Positions 7,845 through 17,953 are shown, numbered from the stretch's first letter. The stretch: 64,000 nt of DNA from JAOPZW01 sp963803375 (GCA_963803375.1 CAWDMB010000012.1:62001-126000); one strand, 5' to 3'. The notes: a model not told the origin generated them from the letters alone. Translations and numbers: made by a program.

Positions 7845-9167
7845 TCAGGCCAGCGCGCCCGCGAGCAGCGACGCCTCGCCGGCGAGCGTCGTGCTCGTCG
7901 CGCCGGTGATCGTGACCGCGACGAGCTCGCCCGGTGCGCCGAGGCCCGTGAAGTTGACGGTCTTGCCGTGCCGCGAGCGGCCGCGCAGCCGCGCGGGGTC
8001 GGTGCGCGACGGACCCTCCACGAGCACCTCGAGCGTGCGGCCGACGAACCGCTGCGCGCGCTCGGACGCGCGACGCTGGACGACCTCGACGAGGCGCTCC
8101 ATGCGCTCGACCTTGACGTCGTGCGGGACGAGGTCCTCGGTCAGCGTCGCGGCCTCGGTCCCCCGCCGCGGCGAGAAGACGAACGTGAACGCCCCGTCGT
8201 AGCCGACCTCCTCGCAGACCTCGAGCGTCTGCGCGAAGTCCTCCTCGGTCTCGCCCGGGAAGCCGACGATGATGTCGGTCGTGATCGCGCAGTCCGGCAC
8301 GTGCTCGCGGATCAGCGCGACCCGATCGAGGTAGCGCCGCCGGTCGTACGTCCGGCGCATGGCCCTGAGGACGCGCGAGGACCCCGACTGCAATGGGAGG
8401 TGGACGTGCTCGCAGACGCTCGCGAGCTCCGCGTGTGCGCGCACGACGTCCTCGCGCATGTCCTTCGGGTGCGGGCTCGTGTAGCGGATGCGCTCGAGCC
8501 CGGGCACGGCGTCGAGGGCGTGCAGGAGCTCGGCGAAGGAGCGCCGCTGCGGGCGCAGGTCGCGCCCGTAGGCGTTGACGTTCTGGCCGAGCAGCGTGAC
8601 CTCGCGCACGCCGTCGGCGACCTGGCCGGCGACCTCGTCGACGAGCTCCCCGAACGGTCGCGAGACCTCGCGTCCGCGCGTCGAGGGCACGATGCAGTAG
8701 GAGCAGCGGCAGTTGCAGCCGACGGAGATCTGCACCCAGGCCTGCGCGACGCGCGCCCGCTTGGCCGGCAGGTGGCCGGTGAAGTCCTCGAACTCGAAGA
8801 AACCCTGGGCGGTGAGCGAGTCGGATGTCAGGAACTCCGCGAGCTTGTGCACCTGGCCGGGGCCGAAGGCGACGTCGACGAACGGGAACCGGGCGAAGAC
8901 CTCCTCCTTGACCGACTGCGCCCAGCAGCCCCCCACGCCGATGAGGACGTCGGGCCGGCGCGCCTTGACGCCCTTGGCCTGCTGGAGGTGGGCGACGAAG
9001 CGGCTGTCGGCCGCCTCCCGGATCGAGCACGTGTTGAACAGGATCAGGTCGGCCTGCTCGCGCTCGGGCGCCTCGGCGTAGCCCAGCGACTCGAGCATGC
9101 CCTTCATGCGCTCGGAGTCGTGCTCGTTCATCTGGCACCCGAACGTGGTGAGGTGGAACGCCTTCAT
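7845..9167 (-). CDS. miaB: tRNA-2-methylthio-N6-dimethylallyladenosine synthase
   Basis: Radical SAM methylthiotransferase of 440 residues that adds a methylthio group to i6A37, acting after MiaA. The N-terminal UPF0004 domain has three cluster cysteines: Cys11 (TTFGCQMN), Cys47 (NTCSIRE) and Cys81 (GGCWAQ). The radical SAM motif is Cys151-x3-Cys155-x2-Cys158 in GCNCRCSYCIVPSTRG. The core continues with LLGQNVNAYG, HLPLQSGSSRVLRAMRR and DIIVGFPGETEEDF, and ends in a TRAM domain (about 375-440, beginning FVGRTLEVLVEG). The start ATG at 9167 gives the normal MKAFHLTTFGCQMN opening. It lies 23 bases after rny and 34 before the intein gene. Confidence 0.96.
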   Translation of the reverse strand: MKAFHLTTFGCQMNEHDSERMKGMLESLGYAEAPEREQADLILFNTCSIREAADSRFVAHLQQAKGVKARRPDVLIGVGGCWAQSVKEEVFARFPFVDVAFGPGQVHKLAEFLTSDSLTAQGFFEFEDFTGHLPAKRARVAQAWVQISVGCNCRCSYCIVPSTRGREVSRPFGELVDEVAGQVADGVREVTLLGQNVNAYGRDLRPQRRSFAELLHALDAVPGLERIRYTSPHPKDMREDVVRAHAELASVCEHVHLPLQSGSSRVLRAMRRTYDRRRYLDRVALIREHVPDCAITTDIIVGFPGETEEDFAQTLEVCEEVGYDGAFTFVFSPRRGTEAATLTEDLVPHDVKVERMERLVEVVQRRASERAQRFVGRTLEVLVEGPSRTDPARLRGRSRHGKTVNFTGLGAPGELVAVTITGATSTTLAGEASLLAGALA

Positions 9168-9190
9168 GGCCCAGGAAGGCTAGCGACGGC

Positions 9191-10645
9191 TCACTTCGCG
9201 AAGTCGACGGCCCGCGACTCGCGGATGACCGTGACCTTGATCTGTCCCGGGTACTCGAGCCGGGCCTCGATCTGGCGCGCGATCGCGCGGCTGAGCGCGA
9301 CGGCCGCGTCGTCGTCGATGGTCTCGGGAGCGACGATGACGCGGATCTCCCGCCCGGCCTGCATCGCGTAGACCTTGTCGACGCCCTCGTGGCTGTTCGC
9401 GAGCTGCTCGAGCTCGCGCAGGCGCTTGACGTACTGCTCGAGCGACTCTCCGCGCGCGCCCGGGCGCGCGCCCGAGAGCGCGTCTGCGGCCTGGACGATG
9501 ACCGCTTCGACCGTCTGGGGCTCGACCTCGTTGTGGTGGGCCTCCATCGCGTGCGCGACGGCCTCGGGCTCCCCGTGGCGGCGGGCGAGGTCGCCGCCGA
9601 CGAGCGCGTGAGGGCCCTCGATCTCGTGGGAGACCGCCTTGCCGATGTCGTGCAGGAGCGCCGCTCGCCGCGCCGTCTTCGGGCTCGCGCCGAGCTCGTG
9701 GGCCATCATCGTCGCGAGCTGCGCGCACTCGACGGAGTGCGCGAGGACGTTCTGCCCGTAGGACGTGCGGAAGCGCAGCTGCCCGAGGATCCGCGTCAGC
9801 TCGGAGTCGAGCCCCTGGACGCCGGCCTCGAAGACCGCTGCCTCGCCGAGCTCGACGATGTGCGACTCGAGCTCGGACTTCGACTGGTAGTAGATCTCCT
9901 CGATCCGGGCCGGGTGGATGCGACCGTCCAGCAGTAGCTTCTCGAGCGTCATGCGCGCGACCTCGCGGCGCACGCCGTCGAAGGCGCTGAGCACGACGGC
10001 GTTCGGCGTGTCGTCGATGATGAAGTCGACGCCGGTGAGGTTCTCCAGCGCGCGGATGTTGCGCCCCTCGCGGCCGATGATGCGGCCCTTCATGTCGTCG
10101 GAGGGCAGCTGGACGACCGAGACGGTCGTCTCCGCGGCATGGCTGGCGGCCAGGCGCTGCATGGCAACGCTGAGGATCGAGCGAACGCGCCGCTCGGCGT
10201 CGCGCTTGGTCTCCTCCTCGACCTGGCGGATGACCCGGACGGCGTCGTGGCGCGCCTGCTCCTCGACCGCCTTGAGGAGCGCCTGCTTCGCCTGCCCGGC
10301 GCTCAGGCCCGCGGCCCGTTCGAGCGCCCGCGTGCGATCCTCGCGCAGGCCGGCGACCGCGTCCTGCTCGGCCTGCAGGAGCAGGGTGGCGGCTTCGAGG
10401 TGTTCGGCACGGCGGTCGAGGTCGTCGGCACGGCGGTCGAGGTCGTCGGCACGGCGGTCGAGCGAGCGCTCGAGCGACTGCGAGCGCTCGCGGCTGCGCG
10501 CCAGCTCGGCCTCCCGCCCGCCGGTCTCGCCGTCGACGGGCTCGGCGTGATGGCCGTCGGCGGTCGCGAGCCGTCCCCGACCGAGCAGGTTGCCGGCCGC
10601 GACGAGGCCGATGGCCAGAAGGGCCGCCCCGATGACGATCTCCAT
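9191..10645 (-). CDS. rny: Ribonuclease Y
   Basis: Membrane-anchored endoribonuclease that starts mRNA decay, 484 residues. It has an N-terminal membrane helix (MEIVIGAALLAIGLVAAG), a charged coiled-coil (about 45-160), a KH domain with GRIIGREGRNIRALE and an HD domain with LLHDIGKAVSHE and MEAHHNEVE. The coiled-coil contains three heptad-like DRRADDL copies produced by a 21-bp DNA repeat. RNase Y is absent from many well-studied actinobacteria but known in deeper lineages; here it accompanies rnj and pnp within 25 kb. The upstream gap holds a decayed recX. Confidence 0.95.
   Translation of the reverse strand: MEIVIGAALLAIGLVAAGNLLGRGRLATADGHHAEPVDGETGGREAELARSRERSQSLERSLDRRADDLDRRADDLDRRAEHLEAATLLLQAEQDAVAGLREDRTRALERAAGLSAGQAKQALLKAVEEQARHDAVRVIRQVEEETKRDAERRVRSILSVAMQRLAASHAAETTVSVVQLPSDDMKGRIIGREGRNIRALENLTGVDFIIDDTPNAVVLSAFDGVRREVARMTLEKLLLDGRIHPARIEEIYYQSKSELESHIVELGEAAVFEAGVQGLDSELTRILGQLRFRTSYGQNVLAHSVECAQLATMMAHELGASPKTARRAALLHDIGKAVSHEIEGPHALVGGDLARRHGEPEAVAHAMEAHHNEVEPQTVEAVIVQAADALSGARPGARGESLEQYVKRLRELEQLANSHEGVDKVYAMQAGREIRVIVAPETIDDDAAVALSRAIARQIEARLEYPGQIKVTVIRESRAVDFAK
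10405..10467. repeat. 21-bp tandem repeat inside rny
   Basis: Three copies of a 21-bp unit (CGGCACGGCGGTCGAGGTCG plus one base), the last one diverging at its end. It keeps the reading frame and encodes the repeated heptad in the coiled-coil of RNase Y, so copy-number change would lengthen the coiled-coil by seven residues. Confidence 0.85.
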
Positions 10646-10895
10646 TGCCGTTCCTCTCCACGCGAGCCGCGGCCGTACCCCGGCCCGAGTGATCTTGGGT
10701 GCTCGATGGGGCGGACGGCCGGCGCCACGAGCGGCGACGGGGGTGGCGTTGCGGCGGGCAGACCGCGCTTCAGGTGCGCTGTGGAGGTGCTGCGGGCGAG
10801 GTCAGGGGCGCAGGCGCCCGGTGGAAGTGCTCCACGGTTCACGTCGGAGCTGAAGCTGCCGGTGCATCTGGGAATTCAACGGATTTGCTGGTGTT
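10646..10895. other. Non-coding gap upstream of rny
   Basis: No convincing gene is seen on either strand. It has a lower-GC patch around 10865-10905. This gap should contain the rny promoter, but I find no clear -35/-10 pair and no riboswitch-like structure. Confidence 0.4.
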
Positions 10896-11199
10896 TCAAG
10901 CCCTCACGGGCCGGTCGTTCGCTGCTCCGGATCGTAGTACGACGGGACGATGGGTGCAATCTCGACCGGGTGGTGCTCGGCCGTCGCCGCGCTCGAACGC
11001 GGGGACGGCCTCGCACACGAGCTGAGCTCGTAGCCGCGGCGGATCAGGAGCCCGAGCGCCCGCCCGCGAGCGCGATCGCTCGACGGCGGGTCGGCCAGGC
11101 GCCGCTCGAGCATCGTCCGGTCCCGTCGCTCGCGTGGCAGATGGCGAGCTCGTGCTCGACGCGTTGGGTGGCGCCCTCGGCGCGCTCCGCCGAGCTCAC
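10896..11199 (-). pseudogene. recX: Decayed recX
   Basis: Directly after the recA stop, where actinobacteria encode the RecA inhibitor RecX. A GTG at 11199 begins one base after recA, but that frame soon loses similarity and ends. From about 11165 to 11030 another frame reads LPRERRDRTMLERRLADPP then DRARGRALGLLIRRGYEL, which fits the RecX C-terminal helices. Near 11025 the frame shifts and the reading QLVCEAVPAFERGDG continues the RecX C terminus before a stop at 10896. About 100 codons remain of the usual 150-200, so the middle is deleted and at least one frameshift has occurred. The reading is my own alignment by eye. Confidence 0.68.
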
Positions 11200-11200
11200 G

Positions 11201-12283
<1,083 letters not shown>

Positions 12284-12524
12284 GCGTGCGCGGGCCTTTC
12301 TGGCTGTCGGAGCTCACATGGTGAGCCGGGCATCGGACGGAAGCCGACGATAGGCCGGGTCCCGTGACGGCGCTACGCGTGTCTGTCACGACTGCGCACC
12401 AAGTGTGTGTCGCGTGTGCCCGCCGGCGTCGTGCCCTCCGCCCGTGCGCGCTAAGACGCACCCATGCGGCACCCGCAGCCGGCCAGCGCGAGTTCACCGA
12501 GGAGGTGACGCCCGAGCACCGGGT

Positions 12525-13085
12525 TCATTCGACATCAGCCAGCGGCACGCGAATCAGCGCCTCGTAGCGCGCCGGCCCGCCGCCGAGGTGCGAGCGGTAC
12601 AGCGTGAGGGCCGCGGCCGTGAAGGCGCCGCCGGGCACGGGCGGCAGCCCACGCCGTCGGGGCGCGACGCCACGACGCACCCGGGCGACCGTGAGGTGCG
12701 GGCGGAACGCGCGACGCTCCGGAACCCAGTCCAGCGCAGCGGCGAGCCCGGTCGCGACCGCGGCCTGCAGGCGCGCGAGCTCGCCGTCGACGTCGTGCAG
12801 CGCGACGGTGAGGACGTGCGGCCGGCGCGGCGAGAGCCAGAGCGGCGCGCCGAGCTCGAGCCGGATGCGCAGGCGGGGAGCCGGCGCCGCGGCGCGGACG
12901 GCGGCGGCCGCCGCCTCGACCTCGTCGAGCTGGCGGTGCCCGAGGAACGCGAGCGTCACGTGCAGGCCGTCGGGCGCGACGACCCGGAGCGCCGGGTCGG
13001 CAGCGGCGCACGCGCGTCCGAAGGTCGAGAGCTGCGCGCGGACGGCGTCCGGCAGGTCGACGGCGGCGAAGAGCCGCGCGCTCAC
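12525..13085 (-). CDS. thpR: RNA 2',3'-cyclic phosphodiesterase (2'-5' RNA ligase family)
   Basis: About 186 residues of the 2H phosphoesterase family, which opens 2',3'-cyclic phosphates on RNA ends. The N terminus reads RLFAAVDLPDAVR. The two catalytic H-x-T motifs are LHVTLAFLG in the first half and FRPHLTVARV in the second, spaced as in the family. Start is GTG at 13085, overlapping the cinA stop as GTGA. It sits between cinA and recA, a common actinobacterial order. Confidence 0.92.
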   Translation of the reverse strand: MSARLFAAVDLPDAVRAQLSTFGRACAAADPALRVVAPDGLHVTLAFLGHRQLDEVEAAAAAVRAAAPAPRLRIRLELGAPLWLSPRRPHVLTVALHDVDGELARLQAAVATGLAAALDWVPERRAFRPHLTVARVRRGVAPRRRGLPPVPGGAFTAAALTLYRSHLGGGPARYEALIRVPLADVE

Positions 13086-14365
13086 CCCGCGTCGCGCAGA
13101 AGCCGGCGGACGAGGTGCAGCGCTACGGTCGTCGAGCGGTCGCGGACGTCGGCGCGCCCGCCCGGGAGGATGGTGCGCCGCGTCAGGCGGGCGCCGTCGG
13201 GGGCGGCCACCGAGAAGCAGACAAGCCCGACCGGCTTTTCCTCGGTTCCGCCGTCGGGCCCCGCGATGCCGGTGATGCCGACGCCGACGTCCGCGCCGAC
13301 ACGCTCGCGCGCGCCCTGCGCCAACGCCTCGGCGACCTCGATGGACACGGCCCCGTGACGCTCGATGAGCTCCGGCGGGACGCCGGCCAGCGCCGTCTTG
13401 GCCTCGTTCGCGTAGACGACGAGCCCACCGGCCACGTACTCCGAGGAGCCGGCCCGGTCGGTGAGCCGCGCGGCCAGGAGCCCACCGGTGCACGACTCGG
13501 CGGTCGCGATCGTCCAGACGCGCGTGCGCAGGAGCGCGGCCACCTGCTCGTCGACCGTCGAGCCGTCGTCGGAGAAGAGCGTGTCGGCGTGGCGGTCGCG
13601 CACCGTGCGCTCGAAGGCCGTGTAGCTGCGCGTAGCCGACGGCTCGAAGCGGGTGACGACCTCGATCTCGCCGCGGCGCAGGCACGTCGTGATCTCGAGC
13701 CCCTCCAGGCCGTCGGCGTCCTGCGCGAGACGCAGGGTCTCGGCGATCTCCGACTCCGGGATGCCGAAGAGCCGCAGCATCCGCTGCTCGTAGCGCGTCG
13801 CGCGCGCGAGCGCCGCACGGACGGGCTCGGTCGCAACGGCCGTGGTCCACATGGGTTGCAGCTCGCGTGGGGGTCCTGGCAGCACGACGACGGTCGGGCC
13901 GGCGGCGTCGGCCGGCGGGACGACGAGGCCCGGGGCGGTCCCGACCGGGTCGAGGATCGTCGCCCCGTCCGGCACGACGGCCTGCTTGCGGTTCGCGCGG
14001 CGAATCGCATCCGGATCGAGGTCGGGCCAGCGCGCCGACAGCGGGCGCAGGATCTCGGCGATCCGCCCCTCGAGCGCGTCGTCGAGGACCATGGGCCGGC
14101 CCTGGAAACCACCGACGACCTCGGCCGTGAGGTCGTCGGCGGTCGGGCCGAGCCCGCCGCTCGTGATGACGAGGTCGGCGCCGCGCTCGGCGAGGAAGCG
14201 CAGGGCGGCGAGCACGTCCTCGGGCCGGTCGGCCACGATGACGGTGAAGGCGAGGTCGACGCCGAGCTCGCGGAGGCGGTCCGAGAGCCATGGGCCGTTG
14301 CGATCGATCACGCGCCCGGTGAGCACCTCGGTGCCGGTGACGACGATGCCGGCCCGTGCGCTCAT
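13082..14365 (-). CDS. cinA: CinA-like competence/damage-inducible protein (MoaB-like + nicotinamide nucleotide amidase)
   Basis: About 427 residues in two domains. The N-terminal MoCF/MoaB-like domain has VTGTEVLTGRVIDRNG and SGGLGPTADDLT. The C-terminal CinA domain (from about 270) has ATAESCTGGLLAARLTD and GITGIAGPDGGTEEKPVG, typical of NMN deamidase/pyrophosphatase activity. Start ATG at 14365 overlaps the rodZ-like stop (ATGA), and its stop overlaps thpR. It usually neighbours recA in this phylum. The role is probably recycling of pyridine nucleotides, by family knowledge. Confidence 0.94.
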   Translation of the reverse strand: MSARAGIVVTGTEVLTGRVIDRNGPWLSDRLRELGVDLAFTVIVADRPEDVLAALRFLAERGADLVITSGGLGPTADDLTAEVVGGFQGRPMVLDDALEGRIAEILRPLSARWPDLDPDAIRRANRKQAVVPDGATILDPVGTAPGLVVPPADAAGPTVVVLPGPPRELQPMWTTAVATEPVRAALARATRYEQRMLRLFGIPESEIAETLRLAQDADGLEGLEITTCLRRGEIEVVTRFEPSATRSYTAFERTVRDRHADTLFSDDGSTVDEQVAALLRTRVWTIATAESCTGGLLAARLTDRAGSSEYVAGGLVVYANEAKTALAGVPPELIERHGAVSIEVAEALAQGARERVGADVGVGITGIAGPDGGTEEKPVGLVCFSVAAPDGARLTRRTILPGGRADVRDRSTTVALHLVRRLLRDAG

Positions 14366-15138
14366 GCCCGGCAGCTCGGCCAGCTCGCGCGCGGCAGCGC
14401 CTTCACGCGCGCGGGCGGCGTGATCTCGTAGCCGACGCCGGTCGTCACCGCGGGCACCGAGCGCGCCTTGCCGTTGACGACGAGCCGCGCCTCCCCGTTG
14501 CCCAGCGTGACGCGGAAGCGCTTCGCCCGCCAGGGCCCCTGGCGGGCGCCCCCCGTGAGGATGGCGCCGTTGACGAGCGTCCGCCCGCCACCGGTGAGGC
14601 AGACGTAGACCTGGCCGGTGGCGACGACGGCGAGGCGCACCTTCCTGCGCCCGGCCTTGGCGGCGGCGGCGCGCCGGGCCTTGGCGCGCCCGGCGGCCGA
14701 GCCGGTGGCGGTGGTCTTCGAGGCGGCCGGCGGGGTGCTCGCGGTGTTCGAGTCCTCCGAGCCGCGCCCGAGAAAGTAGAGGGCGACGATCAGCCCCGCG
14801 ACCGCGACGGCGACGACGAGCCCGCGCGGGACCCCGCGGCGCGGCGCGCGGCGACGGCGGTCGCGCCCGGGCGGGGCGATGGGCTGCAGCTCGACGTCGG
14901 AGAGGCGCTCGTGGCGCAGCTTGTACTCGGCGATGAGGAGCTTGCCGTCGAGGCCCAGGGCGTCGGCGTATGTGCGCAGGAAGCTCTTGACGTACGCGGG
15001 TCCGGGAAGCTGGTCCCACTCCTCGTTCTCGAGCGCGCGGAGGTACTTCGCGCGGATCTTCGTCTCGGACTCGAGGTCGGAGATCTCGATCCGCTGGCGC
15101 GTGCGCGCCTCGCGCAGGGTGGCTCCGATGTCGGCCAT
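14362..15138 (-). CDS. RodZ-like helix-turn-helix membrane protein
   Basis: 258 residues. An N-terminal Xre/RodZ-type HTH (residues 1-75, IGATLREARTRQRIEISDLE ... YVKSFLRTYADALGLD) is followed by a basic linker and a single transmembrane helix near 105-122 (GLVVAVAVAGLIVALYFLG). A low-complexity Ser/Thr/Ala linker leads to a C-terminal DUF4115-like beta domain (KVRLAVVATGQVYVCLTGGG onward). RodZ couples MreB to the wall machinery; no mreB is in the window, so the exact role is inferred. It lies between ftsK and cinA, overlapping cinA. Confidence 0.87.
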   Translation of the reverse strand: MADIGATLREARTRQRIEISDLESETKIRAKYLRALENEEWDQLPGPAYVKSFLRTYADALGLDGKLLIAEYKLRHERLSDVELQPIAPPGRDRRRRAPRRGVPRGLVVAVAVAGLIVALYFLGRGSEDSNTASTPPAASKTTATGSAAGRAKARRAAAAKAGRRKVRLAVVATGQVYVCLTGGGRTLVNGAILTGGARQGPWRAKRFRVTLGNGEARLVVNGKARSVPAVTTGVGYEITPPARVKALPRASWPSCRA

Positions 15139-15153
15139 CAGGAGCGCCGGAGG

Positions 15154-17595
15154 CTACTGCGGGGGATCGTCCGGCGGGGTGGCCGCTGCTTCGTCCCCGC
15201 GGGCCTCCAGCGCGGCCAGCACGCGGGGCAGGTCGGCCTCGGTGACGAGCACCTGGCGCGGCTTGGACCCCTCGTAGCCCGAGATCACCCCACGGCGCTC
15301 GAGCATGTCGATGAGCCGCCCGGCGCGCGTGTAGCCCAGGCGCAGGCGGCGCTGGAGCATCGAGGTCGAGGCGGTCCCGATCTCGACCACGAGCTGGATC
15401 GCGTCGCCGAGCAGCGGGTCCTCGTCGGGGTCGAAGCCCTCCTCCTCGCCCTTCTCGACCGGCGCCGCCGCGACCTCGTCGAGCAGGTCCTCGCGCAGCT
15501 CGGGCTCGCCCTGGTGCGCCCAGAAGCTCGTCAGCGCGCCGATCTGAGGCTCGTCGATGTAGGCGCCCTGGATGCGCTGCAGCCGGTTCGAGCCGACGGG
15601 CGAGAAGAGCATGTCGCCCTGGCCGAGCAGGGACTCGGCGCCGTTCTGGTCGAGGATGACGCGCGAGTCGGTCTGCGAGCTGACCGCGAAGGCGATGCGC
15701 GACGGGACGTTGGCCTTGATCATGCCGGTGATGACGTCGACGCGTGGGGACTGCGTGGCGAGCACGAGGTGGATCCCGACCGCGCGCGCCTTCTGGGCCA
15801 GGCGGATGATCGAGTCCTCGACGTCGGCGGGCGCGACCATCATGAGGTCGGCCAGCTCATCGATGACGCAGACCACGTAGGGCAGCGCGCGCTCGCCGTC
15901 GCGGACGCGCTCCTTGTTGAGCTCGGGCAGCGACCGCGTGCGCCGCACGGACATGACCCCGTAGCGCCACTCCATCTCGCGCACGAGATTCTGCAGCGCG
16001 TTGGCGGCCATGCGCGGGCTCGTGATGACCGGCGTGAGCAGGTGCGGGATCGCCTCGTAGTGGTTGAGCTCGACCTGCTTGGGATCGACGAGGACGAGCC
16101 GGACCTCGTCGGGCGTCGCGCGCAGGAGGATCGAGCTGAGCATCGCGTTGACCGCGCCCGACTTGCCGGCGCCGGTCGTGCCCGCGACGAGCAGGTGGGG
16201 CATCTTCGTGAGGTCCGCGGAGATCGCCTTGCCCGAGACGTCCTTGCCCAGGAAGACCGTGAGCGGCGAGGCGTCGCGCGGAAGCGCGCCGAAGACGTCG
16301 CCGAGGGTGACGACGCGCCGGTGGCGGTTGGGGACCTCGACGCCGACCGCGCGCTTGCCCGGGATCGGCGCGAGGATCCGGATCTCGGTGGCGGCGAGCG
16401 CGTAGGCGAGGTCGTTGCGGAGGTTGGCGACCTTCGCCATCTTCACGCCGGGCGCGAGCTGCAGCTCGTAGCGCGTGATGTGGGGCCCGGCGACCGCGCC
16501 GATGACCTGCGCGTCGACGCCGAGGTGACCGAGCGCCTCGACAAGGCGGGTGGCGATCCGCTCCTGGCCGGCGGTGTCCGGGCGCGCCTGCTCGGGCGAG
16601 GAGCGCTTCAGGATGCGCGGGTCGGGGAGCGCGAACTCGACGTCGTCGGCGAGCTCCAGGCGCGGCGGCTCGTCCGCGTCGTCGGGCGCTCCGGCCACCG
16701 GTGGCTCGTGCTCCTGGGGCGGCGACGGCGGCTGCTCGGCCTCGGCCTCGGCCTCCCCCTCGGGCTCGGTCCCTTCCCCGGGCTCGCGAGCGTCGGAGGC
16801 CTCGATGTCGGCGCGGTCGTCCGCCGGCGGGCCGAACAGGTCCGGATAGCGCACCGCCCCGTCGAGGGCGAACGCGTGCGTCGCGGGACGCACGACGGGC
16901 TCGTCGTCGGGCTCGGGCGGGGCGACCGGCGCCGGCACGGGCTCGCGCTGGTGGGGCAGTGGCCGGAGCGCCCGCGTCGTCTCGGCGAGCTCGCGGGCGG
17001 TCGCCCGCAGCACGCCGGCGACCGACGCGCCCGTGAGGAGCAGGGCGCCGGCCACGAAGAGGAAGACCGCGAGGATGTGCGCACCGGTCTCGGAGAACAG
17101 CCGTGCGGTGGCGTCGTGGAGCGCCTCGCCCACCGCGCCGCCGCGCGCGCGCAGCGCGTCGCCGGCCCACGAGGCGCCGGGCGCGTCGGGCCCGAGGCCG
17201 AGCGTGCCGGCGGCGAACGCGAGCGTCGTCGCCGCCAGCAGGCACACCGCCCCCGCGCGCAACGGGCGCACGGCGGGCAGGACGGGGCGCAGCACGAGCA
17301 CGGCGCCGGCCGCCACGAGCGCCGCCGGCACGGCGTAGGCGACGCGGCCCAGCGCGAGCTCGAGGCCCTCGACGACGCGGTCGCCGGCAACGCCGGCTGC
17401 GCCGCCGCGCCAGAGCGGGAAGGCCAGGAAGACCCCGAGCGCCACGAAGGCGAGGCCGAGGAGGTCGAAGTGACGCTGCTCGAGCACGGGCAGCCGCGGC
17501 CGCCACGAGGCGGCGGAGCGGCGGGCGCGCGTGGACGGGCGGCCGGCCGCACGGGCGGCGGGGCGCCTCTTCGCGGGCGTGCGGGCAGGGAACAT
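15154..17595 (-). CDS. ftsK: FtsK/SpoIIIE DNA translocase
   Basis: About 813 residues, pumping chromosome ends through the division septum. Four predicted membrane helices lie in the first 200 residues (for example FDLLGLAFVALGVFLAFPLW and ILAVFLFVAGALLLTGA). An acidic, proline-rich linker follows, then the motor with Walker A GTTGAGKSGAVN, LVLVDPKQVELNHYE, VIDELADLMM and ATQSPRVDVITG. The C-terminal gamma winged helix (ASTSMLQRRLRLGYTRAGRL) reads KOPS-type sequences. I use the ATG at 17595, because the open frame beyond it has no family features. It opens the rodZ-cinA-thpR-recA order. Confidence 0.95.
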   Translation of the reverse strand: MFPARTPAKRRPAARAAGRPSTRARRSAASWRPRLPVLEQRHFDLLGLAFVALGVFLAFPLWRGGAAGVAGDRVVEGLELALGRVAYAVPAALVAAGAVLVLRPVLPAVRPLRAGAVCLLAATTLAFAAGTLGLGPDAPGASWAGDALRARGGAVGEALHDATARLFSETGAHILAVFLFVAGALLLTGASVAGVLRATARELAETTRALRPLPHQREPVPAPVAPPEPDDEPVVRPATHAFALDGAVRYPDLFGPPADDRADIEASDAREPGEGTEPEGEAEAEAEQPPSPPQEHEPPVAGAPDDADEPPRLELADDVEFALPDPRILKRSSPEQARPDTAGQERIATRLVEALGHLGVDAQVIGAVAGPHITRYELQLAPGVKMAKVANLRNDLAYALAATEIRILAPIPGKRAVGVEVPNRHRRVVTLGDVFGALPRDASPLTVFLGKDVSGKAISADLTKMPHLLVAGTTGAGKSGAVNAMLSSILLRATPDEVRLVLVDPKQVELNHYEAIPHLLTPVITSPRMAANALQNLVREMEWRYGVMSVRRTRSLPELNKERVRDGERALPYVVCVIDELADLMMVAPADVEDSIIRLAQKARAVGIHLVLATQSPRVDVITGMIKANVPSRIAFAVSSQTDSRVILDQNGAESLLGQGDMLFSPVGSNRLQRIQGAYIDEPQIGALTSFWAHQGEPELREDLLDEVAAAPVEKGEEEGFDPDEDPLLGDAIQLVVEIGTASTSMLQRRLRLGYTRAGRLIDMLERRGVISGYEGSKPRQVLVTEADLPRVLAALEARGDEAAATPPDDPPQ

Positions 17596-17694
17596 CGTGA
17601 CCTCGGAGAGGTTCGGCGCCCGCGGCCCCGACCCTGCTCGCGCGCCGCGCCGGACGCCTCCTCGACGTACCGGGCTGCGGGTGCAGCGAGGGCG

Positions 17695-17953
17695 ATGCGC
17701 CGGTGCGTCGGGCTCGGACTGGTCCTCGCGGTGCTCGCCGGATGCGGCGGCGAACGCCCGGGCGCCCCGCGGGCCGCGGCCGGCTCGACGCTGCACGCCA
17801 CGTGGGTCGATCCCGACGGGGACGGCACGCTGCAGCGAGGACCGGGCGAGCCGCTGGCGCGATCGCACCGAGCAGGGGTGCGCCGCCGGCATGCCCGCCG
17901 ATCGCAACGCCCGTCTCTCTTGCACCCATGACCCCATTACGCTTGCGAGGCCG
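17695..17953 (+). pseudogene. Truncated lipoprotein, possibly metallophosphoesterase N terminus
   Basis: An ATG at 17695 starts a lipoprotein signal (MRRCVGLGLVLAVLAGCGG, lipobox LAGC). It is followed by STLHATWVDPDGDGTLQRG and PGEPL, which resembles the opening of secreted metallophosphoesterases. After PGEPL the frame is one base out: the neighbouring frame continues RDRTEQGCA, as such proteins do, and then runs straight to the response regulator ATG at 17954. The catalytic domain is missing. The first frame stops at 17931. A genuinely short lipoprotein of 78 residues cannot be excluded. Confidence 0.5.

Noticed and set aside
10865..10905. Promoter for rny in the AT-richer patch (TTGAAA with AATTCC)
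   Set aside because: The -10 is a poor match and the distance to rny is long; not listed as a feature.
10904..11113. Separate 69-residue gene downstream of recA
   Set aside because: Its start shows the RecX C-terminal signature and then leaves it by frameshift, so I treat it as part of a recX pseudogene.
12364..12567. Plus-strand small frame upstream of recA
   Set aside because: No ribosome binding site, composition of a shadow and overlap with thpR.
14356..17931. Very long plus-strand open frame (over 1100 codons) opposite rodZ-like and ftsK
   Set aside because: Arg/Gly/Asp-rich composition and exact opposition to well-conserved ftsK show it is a high-GC shadow; only its last 79 codons (17695 on) have a believable signal peptide.
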